Assembly: GCA_013407085.1 (NCBI GenBank)
Contig: JACCGJ010019572.1
Span: 1-64,000, forward strand
DNA: 64,000 nucleotides
Direction of reading: 5' to 3'
Origin: Atriophallophorus winterbourni
Lineage: Eukaryota > Platyhelminthes > Trematoda > Plagiorchiida > Microphallidae
Part shown: piece by piece, positions 33,166-43,573 of the stretch
How the letters are laid out: each line of letters opens with the position of its first letter
Position numbering within the stretch: the first letter of the stretch is position 1
Translations under genes and position numbers: made by a program
The notes under the pieces: model-generated
What the model was told of the DNA's origin: nothing
Seen by the model: only the letters and a program-made list of their open reading frames with translations
Database searches by the model: none

Positions 33166-34360
33166 TTATTCATAGATTTATTCATAGATTATATGCTGGT
33201 AAAAAGCTATTCTTTACAAAACCCACAAAAATGTTATTCTGCTCGGATGGTGAAAAATATCAAAATATTGTTAGATTATTGTCAAACGTGAAAAACATAC
33301 TTGTCCATGTGGATATCTAGTGATTTCTCGAAAACAATGGTTCCAGATTGGAACACATTAGTATGTAAACTGTTTCACAATTGCACATTGCGAACGTAAA
33401 ATGCATATTTGCAGCAGTTTATCCTGCTATGCTGTTAGTAAATTTTCGATTAATGTCTTCGCAGATGTATGTTATGGGAAAGATGAAACCGCAATGATGA
33501 TTTGTTTGATTAAGCACTGTCCAAATAAATAGTAGTGCTCCTCGTTTCCGTCTGTATTGAGCTGAATGCAAATTCAATAATTTAAGTCGCGTTTCGTATG
33601 GAGAATTTCATAGTCCCAGGACGATTTTTGTTGCTGTGCGCTGTGGAGTTTCTAATAGCAGAATATCTTTTTTCAACCAAGGACCACATGCCGGTATAGC
33701 ATATTCAACATAAGGACGGATGTACGTTACAATCATTTTGCAGGCAATATTCGTGTCACTCGAACCTGGGACACTTCTAAGGAGACCCAAGTTGTTTTCA
33801 GCTTTGCAGGCAGCCAGTCGACATTGCATTGAGTTTCCGAAGTCTGATTACATAATCACACCTAAATCTTTTTCGGAGGAGACGGGTTTAATAACAGATG
33901 CTGTTGAGAGACAATAGGCTGTATTTTGAAGCATTCAGGTGCATTTCGTTGTCTATTGACCAAGTGTGAATCATATCGAGATCCCGTTGCAGGTTCTGTT
34001 TGTCGTCTGTGGAATTTATCTCGCGCCAAACTTCGCGTCATCAGCGAAAATAAGCACGAACGATTGCAATACAGTAGGCAAGTCGTTTATATATATTGAA
34101 AACAAAAGCGTTTCGAGTACTGATCCCTATGGTACACCACGGGAAACTTTAATCAACTCGGATAGTTCGTTTTCGACTCTCAGGTACATCTCACGAGATA
34201 TCAACAATTCTTTAATTTATGCATGGATTATACCCTGTACTTCGTAGGTGAGTAGTTTCGACGAAAGTATTTCGTGATTCACACGATCGAGAGCTTTTGA
34301 GAAATCGATATAAATTACGTCCACGGATTTGCTCAGTGTGTGCTTCTTACCGTGGGGTTT
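33166..34360 (-). pseudogene. CR1-type LINE RT and 3' UTR
   Basis: Minus-strand order: IYIDFSKALDRVNHEIL (motif A, near 34,270-34,320), SRGVP and GSVL (motif B, near 34,120), IFADDAKFG (FADD motif C, near 34,020-34,050), EKDLGVI near 33,860, LRSVPGSSDTN and YIRPYVEYAIPACGPWL near 33,660-33,790, then RTATKIVLGL near 33,610. A 3' UTR of about 400 bp follows, ending in GAATAAATCTATGAATAA near 33,170. Stops interrupt the frame, and the endonuclease and N-terminal RT are missing. Confidence 0.8.
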
Positions 34361-34586
34361 GGAAGGTAGCGTAGACGGGGTCGGACTGATAGGAATATTT
34401 GGACACAGTTTTCTCGAAATAGTTTGCCGTGCAGAAATTTTGTTTATGCCCCTTTCTGTTTCACCTCTGACATCGGTGTTTCTCGAATGAGCAATAACCT
34501 GCAAAAAGACATTCGCCACGTTATGGAACCGTCGAACTGGAAATACACTGGCCAGTGCTCACTTTTCTATCTGTACGAATTTACTA
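34361..34586. other. Unassigned stretch between CR1-type RT and gypsy fragment
   Basis: No domain recognised on either strand; may be more of the gypsy element or of the LINE 5' part. Confidence 0.3.
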
Positions 34587-35298
34587 TCAACCTTTTTTCA
34601 GTGTTAATAATGCATGCATATTAGCCTTCTGGGAACGATCAGCAATAGTGTGAAAAATGACTGCTCCCACTTCATGCTGGGACGCATCTGCAGGAACAGT
34701 AATCGGTAGATGATGGTCACATTGAGTGAGTAGTCGGTCTGATCGCAGCATTAATATCAATTGGATAATGGCGGCGCAAATTCTGAATCTCATTTCCATT
34801 TATGATATTTCAACTAAAGTCTATTGAGAGGCGCTCGAATGTTGTAAGGCGGGTAGGAATACTCTATTATCACTGATCAGTCCAATATAAATCGCAACGT
34901 CGTTTGACCTTTCGGAGCTGGCATTTCCTGCATAGCCCTAATGTGCTCAGGGACTGGGTTGCGTCCAAATTTATCGAAAATACATCCGGGATACTTGATA
35001 GATGTAAGATAGAACTAGCATTTTCCGGTCCTGCACGGATCCGTAGACATGTATACGTTGGAGCACAGCCACTATACGTGATTGTAATTGATTGGAGAAT
35101 GCTCTCACAATTAAAATATCATCCATATTTACTGCAACTCCGAGAAGGTCAGCAAGAACTGTATCAATGACTTGTTGGCAAATAACTGGAGTGGTTTTAT
35201 TCCGAACGGTAATCCATGGTATTGGAACAAGTCGCGATTTGAGTTGACAGTCAATAGTTCACGACCAGATGGATCAATATATATTTGGAGGTGAGCTA
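34587..35298 (-). pseudogene. Ty3/gypsy pol, RT C-terminal part and RNase H (3' half of split element)
   Basis: Minus strand: LQIYIDPSGRELLTVNS near 35,240-35,290, then LFQYHGLPFGIK near 35,190-35,215 and VAVNMDDILIV near 35,105-35,135 (the Y/V-x-DD catalytic motif as MDD), a GYxxRxLP-like stretch with stops, then ITVPADASQHEVGAVIFH near 34,640-34,690, the start of RNase H with its catalytic Asp. It continues the fragment at 37,885-38,330; a LINE1 copy sits between the two. Confidence 0.8.
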
Positions 35299-37884
35299 AC
35301 AAAACCACAGCATAGAGTCTCTTGGAAGCATCCTCGCTCTAATCAATGGCAACAGCTTGATCTTATTCTTGTTAAGCGTACTAATATAGGAAGCGTGCTC
35401 CTCATCAGATCATATCAAAGCGCAGACTGTGACACTGATCATTCACTGGTCTGTGCAAAACTGAAGCTTTCCCCACACGAGATTTCACCGCACCAAATTG
35501 TCTGCTAAGCGTAGACGTCACTCGCATGTGCGAACCTAATCTAACTGCGAGATTCGCAAAAGCCTTCACAGACGAGTTCAACAAGACTGCTCCACTTGAA
35601 TCTGCTTCAGATAACTGAGAATCTATAAAAAGCTGCATAAGCCGAGTCGCACTTTCCACGTTCGGTCCGAAGAAAGCTCGAACGAGCGACTGGTTCGAAA
35701 CAAACGCTTCTGAGATCACTACTGTGCTGGATGAGAAACGCTCAGCATTCTTGAGGTTCAATGGTATGCCAACAGATGAAAACTAACGTCTTCTAAGAGC
35801 AGCTAGAAATGAGGACCAACAGACTGCAAGGCGATGTGCAAACGACTATGGGACTAAAGTAAGCCTCAATATCCAAAAAGCTGAGGATACTGGAAACTTT
35901 CACGATATGTGTGATGGGATCAAGAGAGCGATTGGCCCAAACGAACTTAAAACGGCTCCCATTAGGTCTTTATCTGGTAAGCCGATTGTCGACAAAACTC
36001 AACAGATGGAAACATGGATAGAGCACTTCTCCTCCCTCTACTCTAGGGACAGTACGGTTCTACCGCATGCACTTGAAAATGTCGAACGGTTGCTGACCAT
36101 TGAATATCTAGATACCCCTCCTACTCTTGATGTGCTCAATAAGGCAATCGACCGCTTAGCGAATTGGAAGGCCCCTGGTGATGACGGAATTCCACCAGAG
36201 CTCATTAAATGCGGTATAGCAGCATTATTACAGTCTCTACACCATCTGCTTCTCCAGTGCTGGCAGGAGCGTGTGTCTCACACGAGATGCGAGACACAAA
36301 GATCAACACGCTATTTAAAAATAAGTGTGACAGAGGCGACTGCAACAATTACAGTGGAATCTCCCTTCTAAATGTTGTAGGCAAATTGTTTGCTAAAGTC
36401 TTACAGATCCGGCTGCAAATTTTAGCTGATAGAATTTACTCCGAATCTCAATGTGGCTTCTGCAAAGGAAAATCAACCGTTGACATGATCTTCTCACTGA
36501 GACAACTTCAAGAAAGTGTCGGGAAGAGCGTGTGCCATTATACGCTGTTTTATTGATTCAACTAGGCATCCGACTACGTCAGCAGGGTGGGTCTTTTCAA
36601 CAGACTTGATGAGATAGGCTGCCCACAATGGTGCTAAGGCTCATTATTTCGTTCCACTCAGACATGAAAGGCTCAGTCCATTTTAACGGTTGCAGTTCGG
36701 AAGCAATTTAAATTCGCCGAGGCATCAAACAAGGGTGTGTTCTTACTCCCACGCATTTTCTTTGCTCTGATTCCGAAGCACGCTTTTAAGATGAGAACAG
36801 AAGGCATTTACCTACGCACGCGAATTGATGGTAAGCTTATCAACCTGAACCGGTCGAGAGCACAAACCAAAGCAAGGGATTTGCTAATTTGTGACCTGTT
36901 GTTTGTCGACGAGGCAGCCTTTATTGCTCACTCCAAAGAGAACCTACTGTCGCTAAAAACCTGTTTTTCGTCGGCATACAAAGACTTTGGTCTATCAATC
37001 AGCATTACCACGACCAAATTCCTTGGTTAAGGCACTGTATCGCCACCAGTCATCACTGTTGGAAACTGTCAGATTGAATCAGTATATAATTTAACATATA
37101 TTGGTTCAACCATTGCTGATAAGCTCTCGCTAGACACGAAGATTGACAAGCGGATTAGCAGAGCAGCTGTCATTTTGTCCCGATTAAACTCTCGTGTTTG
37201 CGTAACCGCAAACCGACTGTAAAGACAAAGATACAGCGCGTGCGTACTAAATGCTTTACTATACGGCAGTGAAACCTGGACCACCCACGCAAGACACGAA
37301 CGGAAGCTAAATGCTTTCCATCTACGAAGCATCCGTCGTATCTTGAACATATCGTGGATCTACAGAGTGACTAACTCTGAAGTGCTTTCAAAAGCTGGTA
37401 TACAGAGCATGTTCACCCTATTACGTCAGCGCCGCCTGCGGTGGCTTGGTCATGTCTATAGAATGGAAAATGGTCGTATTCCGAAAAATCTACTCTACGG
37501 TGAGTTGCAATTAGGAAGTCGACCATTGGGCAGACCGCACTTGCGGTACAAAGATGTTTGCAAAAGAGATATGAAAGCTCTTGACATTGACCCCGCAAGC
37601 TGGGAAGAACTTGCTCTTGACCGCTCACTTTGGAAGCATTTTGTAAATCGTCGTCTGCAAGCCGGGAAGGAGCAAATACAGCTATTGGCTGCTGAACGCA
37701 GATCACGCCGACGGCGTGCAACTGATGCAATACAACTGAGTTCTGACTATCGTTGCAAGCGCTGCGTGAGAGATTATTCCTCCCGAATCGGACTGTTTAT
37801 TCATTCAAGGAGTTGCAAAACATAAATTCATGCGATGAAATGTACATCCATGGTCGACATCGACCGACGGAGGCCAACAACAAG
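35299..37884 (+). pseudogene. LINE1, 5'-truncated copy inserted in gypsy pol
   Basis: Colinear with the near-intact LINE1 from its endonuclease C-terminal part onward: HRVSWKHPRSNQWQQLDLIL near 35,310-35,370, DTDHSLVCAKLKLS near 35,430-35,470, RT N-terminal text 35,900-36,370, NYSGISLLNVVGKLFAKVLQ near 36,345-36,400, a motif C reading LLFVDEAAFIAH (FADD altered to FVDE) near 36,900, then the long C-terminal block 37,343-37,825 with zinc finger CKRCVRDYSSRIGLFIHSRS. It ends at about 37,884 with ATGGTCGACATCGACCG and a short CAA tail. Many frameshifts and stops; catalytically dead. Confidence 0.9.
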
Positions 37885-38335
37885 CATCAGCTAGGTCCAG
37901 TTTGGCATAGCGCGTGCCTGCGTTTATGATTTTAATTAGATCCTCAGGGACTGATAACGGGTACCAGTTTGATTCAAGAGCATGTTTCAGTCCAGTGGAG
38001 AATCGGCGCCAATTCGGGTCGAATCCTTTCTTTTTTACGACTGCAATCTAGGCCTCCCATGCACAGTATGTGACATGAACAAAAAACAGCTTGTTGTAGT
38101 TGAGTTAGTTCTTCGTCTACCTGTTGGATAGTGGAGTACGGTACCGGACGCTTGGGTCAAAAGACGAGTTTTTGTCAGGGTTGCAAATGTGATTTAGCTT
38201 GAAACCTCATGCAGTACCCCAGATCATCACGAAATACATCTTCGAATTGTTCCTGTAAATTATTGGATGTGATTGAATGAACTCCGATTGGTTCAGCTTG
38301 GTCGCATACCGTGGCTATCAATAGTCCCAACAGAC
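37885..38335 (-). pseudogene. Ty3/gypsy pol, protease-RT linker and RT N-terminus (5' half)
   Basis: Minus-strand text: a KRPVPYSTIQQVDEELTQLQ block near 38,070-38,140, then ADFSTGLKHALESNWYPLSV-like text near 37,955-38,000 and INAGTRYAKLDLADA at 37,885-37,930. The last phrase is RT motif A; the next residues, HLQIYIDPSG, are found 2.6 kb away at 35,290, so the element is interrupted within its RT. It has several frameshifts. Confidence 0.8.
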
Positions 38336-40319
38336 GAAATTCAGAATAAAGTCTTTTATTCTTCGCCTTCTTTGCTTATTTTTTGTGTTTTCTATTCATG
38401 AATTCGAGTCCTGCGTACACATTTCCGTTCTGAGCGAGTAGCTTCGTCATAATAAGTGTGTCAGTACGTAAACCGACCAGATTATAATTGCTTTTATTTG
38501 TCCAAACCTAAGTGGGCAGTGAACTGCACAGATCATAATGCGCGATGAGCTGTTTTAAGACAGACAAGTGAAATTAAGATTAATTGATGCACCTCTGCAT
38601 GTTGCGTAATCCCTTAATTGCTTCGGTTGTTTCCAGTTGTGATCAACATCAACTGACCAATTAGCCGGCTCGCGTAATCCGTGCTCACACTAATCTGTAA
38701 GCTCTACAAAATTGGACGCCAGATTGTAAAGGATTCCCACCCTTTTTATTCATTTAAATGAATCATCTGGAAGTCCTTTCATGCATGGTTTAACCCCTCA
38801 CCGTATGCTTTTCCTCATGAAGCTTATTTTTCATCGATACGTTTCCCCGATTGAACGAAGAAACTTTCCAACGTATTGCTAGTACATGTTTCTGTACAGT
38901 GTGCATTGGTGCGACACGTAGTCGAACATAGAACACCTCAGTTCTTTGCCGCTAACTCTCGTTTTTTCACCATTGTAGTGCACAGGTAAAGCATCCTAAA
39001 GTATCAGTTGCACAACTGCATTTCAATTATGCCTATGACTGCCAGAAGTTGTTTGGTATTATGGTAAAAAAATAAATTTTGCCAATCCAAACCCATATAA
39101 TTCGAAATACGTTTGATCTCAGAATCTTCCGCTTGACTTTGATTCGATATGCGTCAAGGGATATGAAGTTTGAACATTTTCTCAATCGTTTCGGCATCAT
39201 GCTACTAGAATTCAAGGTGGTTTAATATGTCATCTTTTCCTAGACGTGCGTACTTCGTGTTACACACGGCTAACCAGTTTTCAATTTTCTTGAAGGGTGC
39301 CGATCAAAAGATCTTCTAGTTTGGCGGTCCGTTGGTTTCCCTTAGGTTCAACCGCTATGTCGTCAGTTGTAATAATGTACCATCAAATATAATGGTTTCA
39401 AGTTGATACTCCAGGTTTAATAGATTCACAACAAATTTGTGTGTATATTTACACACATACTCGGTATATGAAAAGACATACTGTTTGTATTGCAAAGGGT
39501 AATCGCTTTTATTGATCACAAGTGCAAAATGAAAAAAACACCTCTTCACTCGCTTACACAAGTTCGCAGCACACAAAATTGGAAATTTCGAAGGCTAGAT
39601 TAGTCAAGTATCTCGTCAAGATAAATCTCGGAATTCTTAGGTGTTCATTACCATCATTTATCCAAGTCAAACGTGTACATTTAAATAGCAGTTAGAATAA
39701 TAAACTTGTTTCGTAATCAAACAGACAACCGTTTTTCATATTCGACTGTTGTTTTATAATCTATTCAAAATTGTGAAATTTACACCATGTGCTGTGTTAC
39801 TCCGGAACGGGCATTCATAGTTTCACAATTTTAAGATTTGCAAAATTACCGGAAGTGCATTGAAGTGACATATTATAACTTTTAGCATAAATCTAAGTGG
39901 TAGAAATCAGAGAGTATGATCACAAACGAAATATTGTAATTTTAATTCCGTTAGATTAACCAGAATTTATTATGTCAACTCTGTACTTACTATACTACGC
40001 AGGCGAGCATTTTACACGTTTCTTTTCTAAGCGTTAGACCTTAACTTAACTATCATTTCATACTCGTTTTTTATATATCTCAGCCGACATTTTCCTTGCA
40101 TCATTTCAAAAAGTATTTGTGATTATTATAAGGTGTATCTGAAATATTTCTCGTGCAAGTTATATCCTATTTGAAAGCTGCTTGTAAATTATTGTGGAAC
40201 AACATTTTTCCTCTTCTTTTTGTTGTCGTTAATTGATACCTAAATCATGTTTCACAATTGCATCAAAACATCACTATATCAGCCATCTTATATCCCATTT
40301 ACATTAAGAATTGGGTTTT

Positions 40320-40690
40320 CCGACGGACCTCCCGTAAGACACTTGGTTTCATGAGTGTAATGAGAAAGTGACACGTGGACATATCTTAGTCCTTTATATC
40401 CCAAGTGCACGTATTGAATGTCGGCACCAAATCTGCCGTACGTGCTATCTAAATTTAGAATTCCTCACCTCAACATCTGGTTGACTCTCCTTGCCTGGCA
40501 ATATCGTGAGCGAAATTGAATTTATATGCGCAAACGAACATCATTCGTGAGACCTTATTTTAATATACTCTACTAGTCATATACTATTTTTCCACATTTA
40601 CATTCGCACCCTTATCATGTGGCTTTGTAAAAGTATTAACATCTTAACCATAAATAATGGAATCAAGTTATCTCATTCCAACGTTTACAG
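40320..40690 (+). pseudogene. CR1-type LINE 3' end inside copy B
   Basis: Same family as 56,450-57,030 and 59,690-60,030: GCCGTACGTGCTATCT near 40,435, GACTCTCCTTGCCTGGC near 40,480, CATTCGTGAG near 40,540, and the terminal TTAACCATAAATAATGGAATC near 40,646-40,667. Stops throughout. Absent from copy A at the matching place. Confidence 0.7.
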
Positions 40691-40956
40691 TCATTGAACA
40701 ATTCAAAAAAAGTATCTCGTTTATTATTCAGATTTGCGCTTATATGGCAATGTTGTATAGGGCAGGTGCAAAAATCCTGTTCAATCACATGTGCCCATAC
40801 ACATGTATATGTAGATAAAACCATGGTATTGAATAAACGTCTTCATTTGCATGCATTTCGATCACATACACGCAAGTCACGATCATGTAGTTACATTAAA
40901 ATCAGGAGCCTAAAAACAGCGGAATAATTGTAACGAAGACTTGTGCGTGTATCCCA

Positions 40957-40990
40957 CTGATGTGTGCAAACAGCACGAATCCGTTGTGTG
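40957..40990 (+). ncRNA. Hammerhead-like core in copy B
   Basis: CTGATGT (last core A changed to T), perfect stem II GTGC/GCAC with loop AAACA, then GAAT in place of GAAA and CCGTT. Stem I does not pair convincingly. A decayed relative of the fold at 3716-3771 (same loop). Confidence 0.4.
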
Positions 40991-41753
40991 TGTTGTGGAA
41001 ATGCATAGAAATGAGGAACATTATATCACTGTGAATTAAAAGTTGACAAACGAAAACCAATTAAAAATTCACTCAGTTGAGAGAATCATCACAGTATCTT
41101 CCGCCCGTAGCGAAACGACGTTTCTTGTTTGACATATACAAATAATATCGACGTACAACATGCAAGAAAAATAGTTTACCCCAAAAATAAATTTTAACAA
41201 AAATATTATATAAATCGTTCATTGCATATGCTGATTTCCTTCCTTCACGTTTAAGCTGATTCGTGTTGAATATGTGATGCACGATTTAGCACAATCATCA
41301 TTCAATGTGTTGATCGTGTGTTGTTCATTATAGCGGTAAATCAATTCCAGAACGCACCGGTAACTTAGATCACGATTAACACAGCGTTAGCAACTTTGGT
41401 TCAGTGCACCGGTTGTTATTGTCATCGCGTTTTGATCATCTTAAAGATTGACCTCGGACACTACCGTGTATTCATTCAAAATATCGCTGAATCAGTGTTT
41501 TTATCTTAAAAGGTGTGCGATTTGTTTTATTATTTGAAACCTGTTTTAAACAGTGAGTGCATGATTTCTCCGACAGTCATTGTTTATGCAAAAACATAAT
41601 ACAACGTGTGGCTTCTTACGCACCGAATTTCACAAAAATACACAAAAGGTGTTGATGGGTGTTTTGGAGAATTTGTTCATGTTTTTGTGTCTACTCATCA
41701 GTACCAAGTCTATCGAAATATTCACAAAGCTTATCACAAGATCCACATTAGAA

Positions 41754-41798
41754 GCACTGGACTCGAGTTTCGCTCTTATTAGAGCTCATCAGCAGTGC
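41754..41798 (-). ncRNA. SINE hammerhead ribozyme, intact
   Basis: Minus strand, 5' to 3': GCACTG, CTGATGA, GCTC-TAATAA-GAGC, GAAA, CTCGAG, TC, CAGTGC. Stem I (GCACTG/CAGTGC, 6 bp) and stem II (GCTC/GAGC) are perfect; stem III is the 6-nt palindrome CTCGAG, which can form only 2 bp within one molecule but 6 bp between two. Predicted cleavage after GTC lies between 41,760 and 41,759. All core residues are canonical, making it the best non-satellite hammerhead here. Confidence 0.93.
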
Positions 41799-41816
41799 AT
41801 ATCCTGTCTCGGGTCT

Positions 41817-41869
41817 GACTCGAATCCAGGACCTTCACATTGTAGTCTCATGCCTTATGGCCTGAGCTA
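41817..41869 (-). promoter_or_regulatory. tRNA-like internal Pol III promoter of the SINE
   Basis: A box TAGCTCAGGCCATAAGG (41,869-41,853) and B box GATTCGAGTC (41,826-41,817). Spacing is tRNA-like (27 bp between boxes) and the text between (GCATGAGAC) resembles a tRNA anticodon-arm region. No acceptor or full cloverleaf is kept, so this is not a tRNA gene. Confidence 0.75.
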
Positions 41870-42589
41870 CCGACCCCCGTTTGACCGATCGCGATTAAAT
41901 CTCCGTGAATGTCTCTCCAGTCTGGCACAAATTTGCGTAGCGTCATGCCCAACCGGTCGAGAAGGAGCCAGCAACAACTATTGTGGTCGTCCAACGTATC
42001 TGATCTCCTCGTCAGGTCTTCCCATCAGATACAGTGTAGGCTAACACTAGTTAGATCTGACGGGCATTGTTGTTGTTAAAGGGTGATTTACGGTACATTG
42101 ACAGTGTTCTGCTTCTATTTGCGATTTTGTGTTGCTTTTTATATGCGCATAACGTGTTTTTTCTATTCTTTGGCAAATTTAGACTCGCCATAGAAAAATA
42201 TGGGTTGACCAACCAACACAGCGGGTCAAAGTCGAATGTGAAAACAAAAGTGTCGACGTGTTTGAAGTGCGAAGGATGACAATGTTCGTATTATAGGTCA
42301 AATCAATTAGCTTACGAACAAGAAATACACCAGTATAATAATCAGTTTCTTGTCACTATTTGAAATACCAGCGTTTACCATCCCATATTAAACGGACGAT
42401 ACTAATTCGTTGATTTCATGGTTGTTCATAGAAGAATTGTTTTTGCGAAAAATTTCTCATTTCCGGAAATTCTCTAACGACGCGCTTCTCTTATGGCTTC
42501 TGACAACCAAGTCCAGCTCGTGGTCTACAAGCGTTGTCCTGTGTGACTCGGAGTAACTTCTCCTCATATCATTTGGACGAAGTTTTCGA

Positions 42590-43507
42590 ATATTCTTAGA
42601 ACCTACGACTGGACAGAATTCTTTCTTTCCTCAAACTTCAAGCGCATCTCCGCGACTTTTCATGATAACATCTCGGCATGCCTTTGAATTTCGTCTTCCT
42701 CTCATATTAGAAAGCGTAAGCGGGACCCAATAAACCTTCTGGAGAAAAAGAAAGCTCGACTTTCTGCTTCTGTGAACCATAAGTTAGATTTATTTTCGGC
42801 TATGAGCAGACACGAACTCTGTAACTCTCTTTCAAATGTTAAGATTCGTCTTCTAGAACGCTAAGAAAGAAAGTCTTTAAGTAGTGACTCAATGACGAAA
42901 CCATTAAATTACATTTCGAAGATCAGGTGTATCCCGTCAACACATGATATTCCCTCTATAATATACCACGAAGATGATAAAGAAATAATCACTTCTGATG
43001 CAGCTCGTTCAATAAAAACCCTTACCATACAGCAGCAAACAATAGCACTCCCTTAAATACTAATGACTCCTTTACTTTTTATGTGAAAGAAGTAACAGAC
43101 ATTTCTCGTCGAAATAAAATCTCTTATGAGCCTGATGATGTAGGTTTTATTTCAGTCATCTTACACAACGATAATGAAGACTTCCCTTTCCTTTTATTAA
43201 ATCTTTTCAATATTTCTCTCAAATGTGGAATTTTTTCAACTCATTGGAAACACTCTCTTATTATCCCACGTTTGAAATCTGGTAATTCGAACCTCGTTAC
43301 GAATTATCGCCCTATTATTCATTCTCCTATTCTGTCTAGATTATTTGAAAGGTTAATCAAAAATTCTTTGTTGGGCTACCTTGGTCCAGATGAGTTCTCT
43401 CTAGTCCAACATGGATTCCTTAGCCAAAAGTCTTGTGTAACCTGTCAGTTAGAATACATAGATCTCATAACGGCTTCCCTTGAACAAGGACTAGCAGTGA
43501 TTGTTGT
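42590..43507 (+). pseudogene. CR1/Jockey-like LINE, 5' part (host of LINE1 insertion)
   Basis: From about 42,590 the plus strand reads endonuclease-RT linker text (DWTEFFLSSNFKRISATFHD; KKKARLSASVNHKLDLFSAMS), then the RT N-terminal part: PDDVGFISVILH, HSLIIPRLKSGNSNLVTNYR and HSPILSRLFERLI, and QHGFLSQKSCVTCQLEYIDL. It stops at LEQGLAVIV (43,500), where LINE1 was inserted. Some stops occur in the linker region. The rest of the RT follows at 47,576. Confidence 0.8.
43495..43507. repeat. LINE1 target-site duplication, left (13 bp)
   Basis: CAGTGATTGTTGT, identical to 47,576-47,588. The TTG run that follows is the complement of the element's CAA-repeat tail. Confidence 0.9.
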
Positions 43508-43573
43508 TGTTGTTGTTGTTGGCCTCCGCCGGTCGATGTCGACCATGGATGTACATCACAAACGCGTTAATGT

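Larger units (their letters stand above)
41630..42080 (-). mobile_element. tRNA-derived SINE with hammerhead ribozyme (copy B insert)
   Basis: Limits come from copy A of the large repeat, which lacks it (compare 32,361-32,410 with 41,615-42,095). On the minus strand: unit-specific head, tRNA-like A box at 41,869-41,853 and B box at 41,826-41,817, ribozyme at 41,798-41,754, then a tail ending near 41,640. It has no ORF. This A box-B box-hammerhead order recalls the Schistosoma Sm-alpha SINE family. Mobilisation by a LINE in trans is inferred; the CAA-rich stretch at the right boundary (42,067-42,078) resembles LINE1's tail only in composition and is at the SINE's 5' side. Confidence 0.85.
38336..42575 (+). 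repeat. Large dispersed repeat, copy B, with insertions
   Basis: Second copy of 29,935-32,870. Relative to copy A it carries extra DNA at about 39,865-40,690 (ending in a CR1-type 3' end) and the SINE at 41,630-42,080. Where both exist, they differ by numerous substitutions and small indels, so the duplication is old. Confidence 0.8.

Noticed and set aside
41817..41869. Functional tRNA gene
   Set aside because: Only A and B boxes remain; no acceptor stem pairing or anticodon arm was found, and the sequence is embedded in a SINE.
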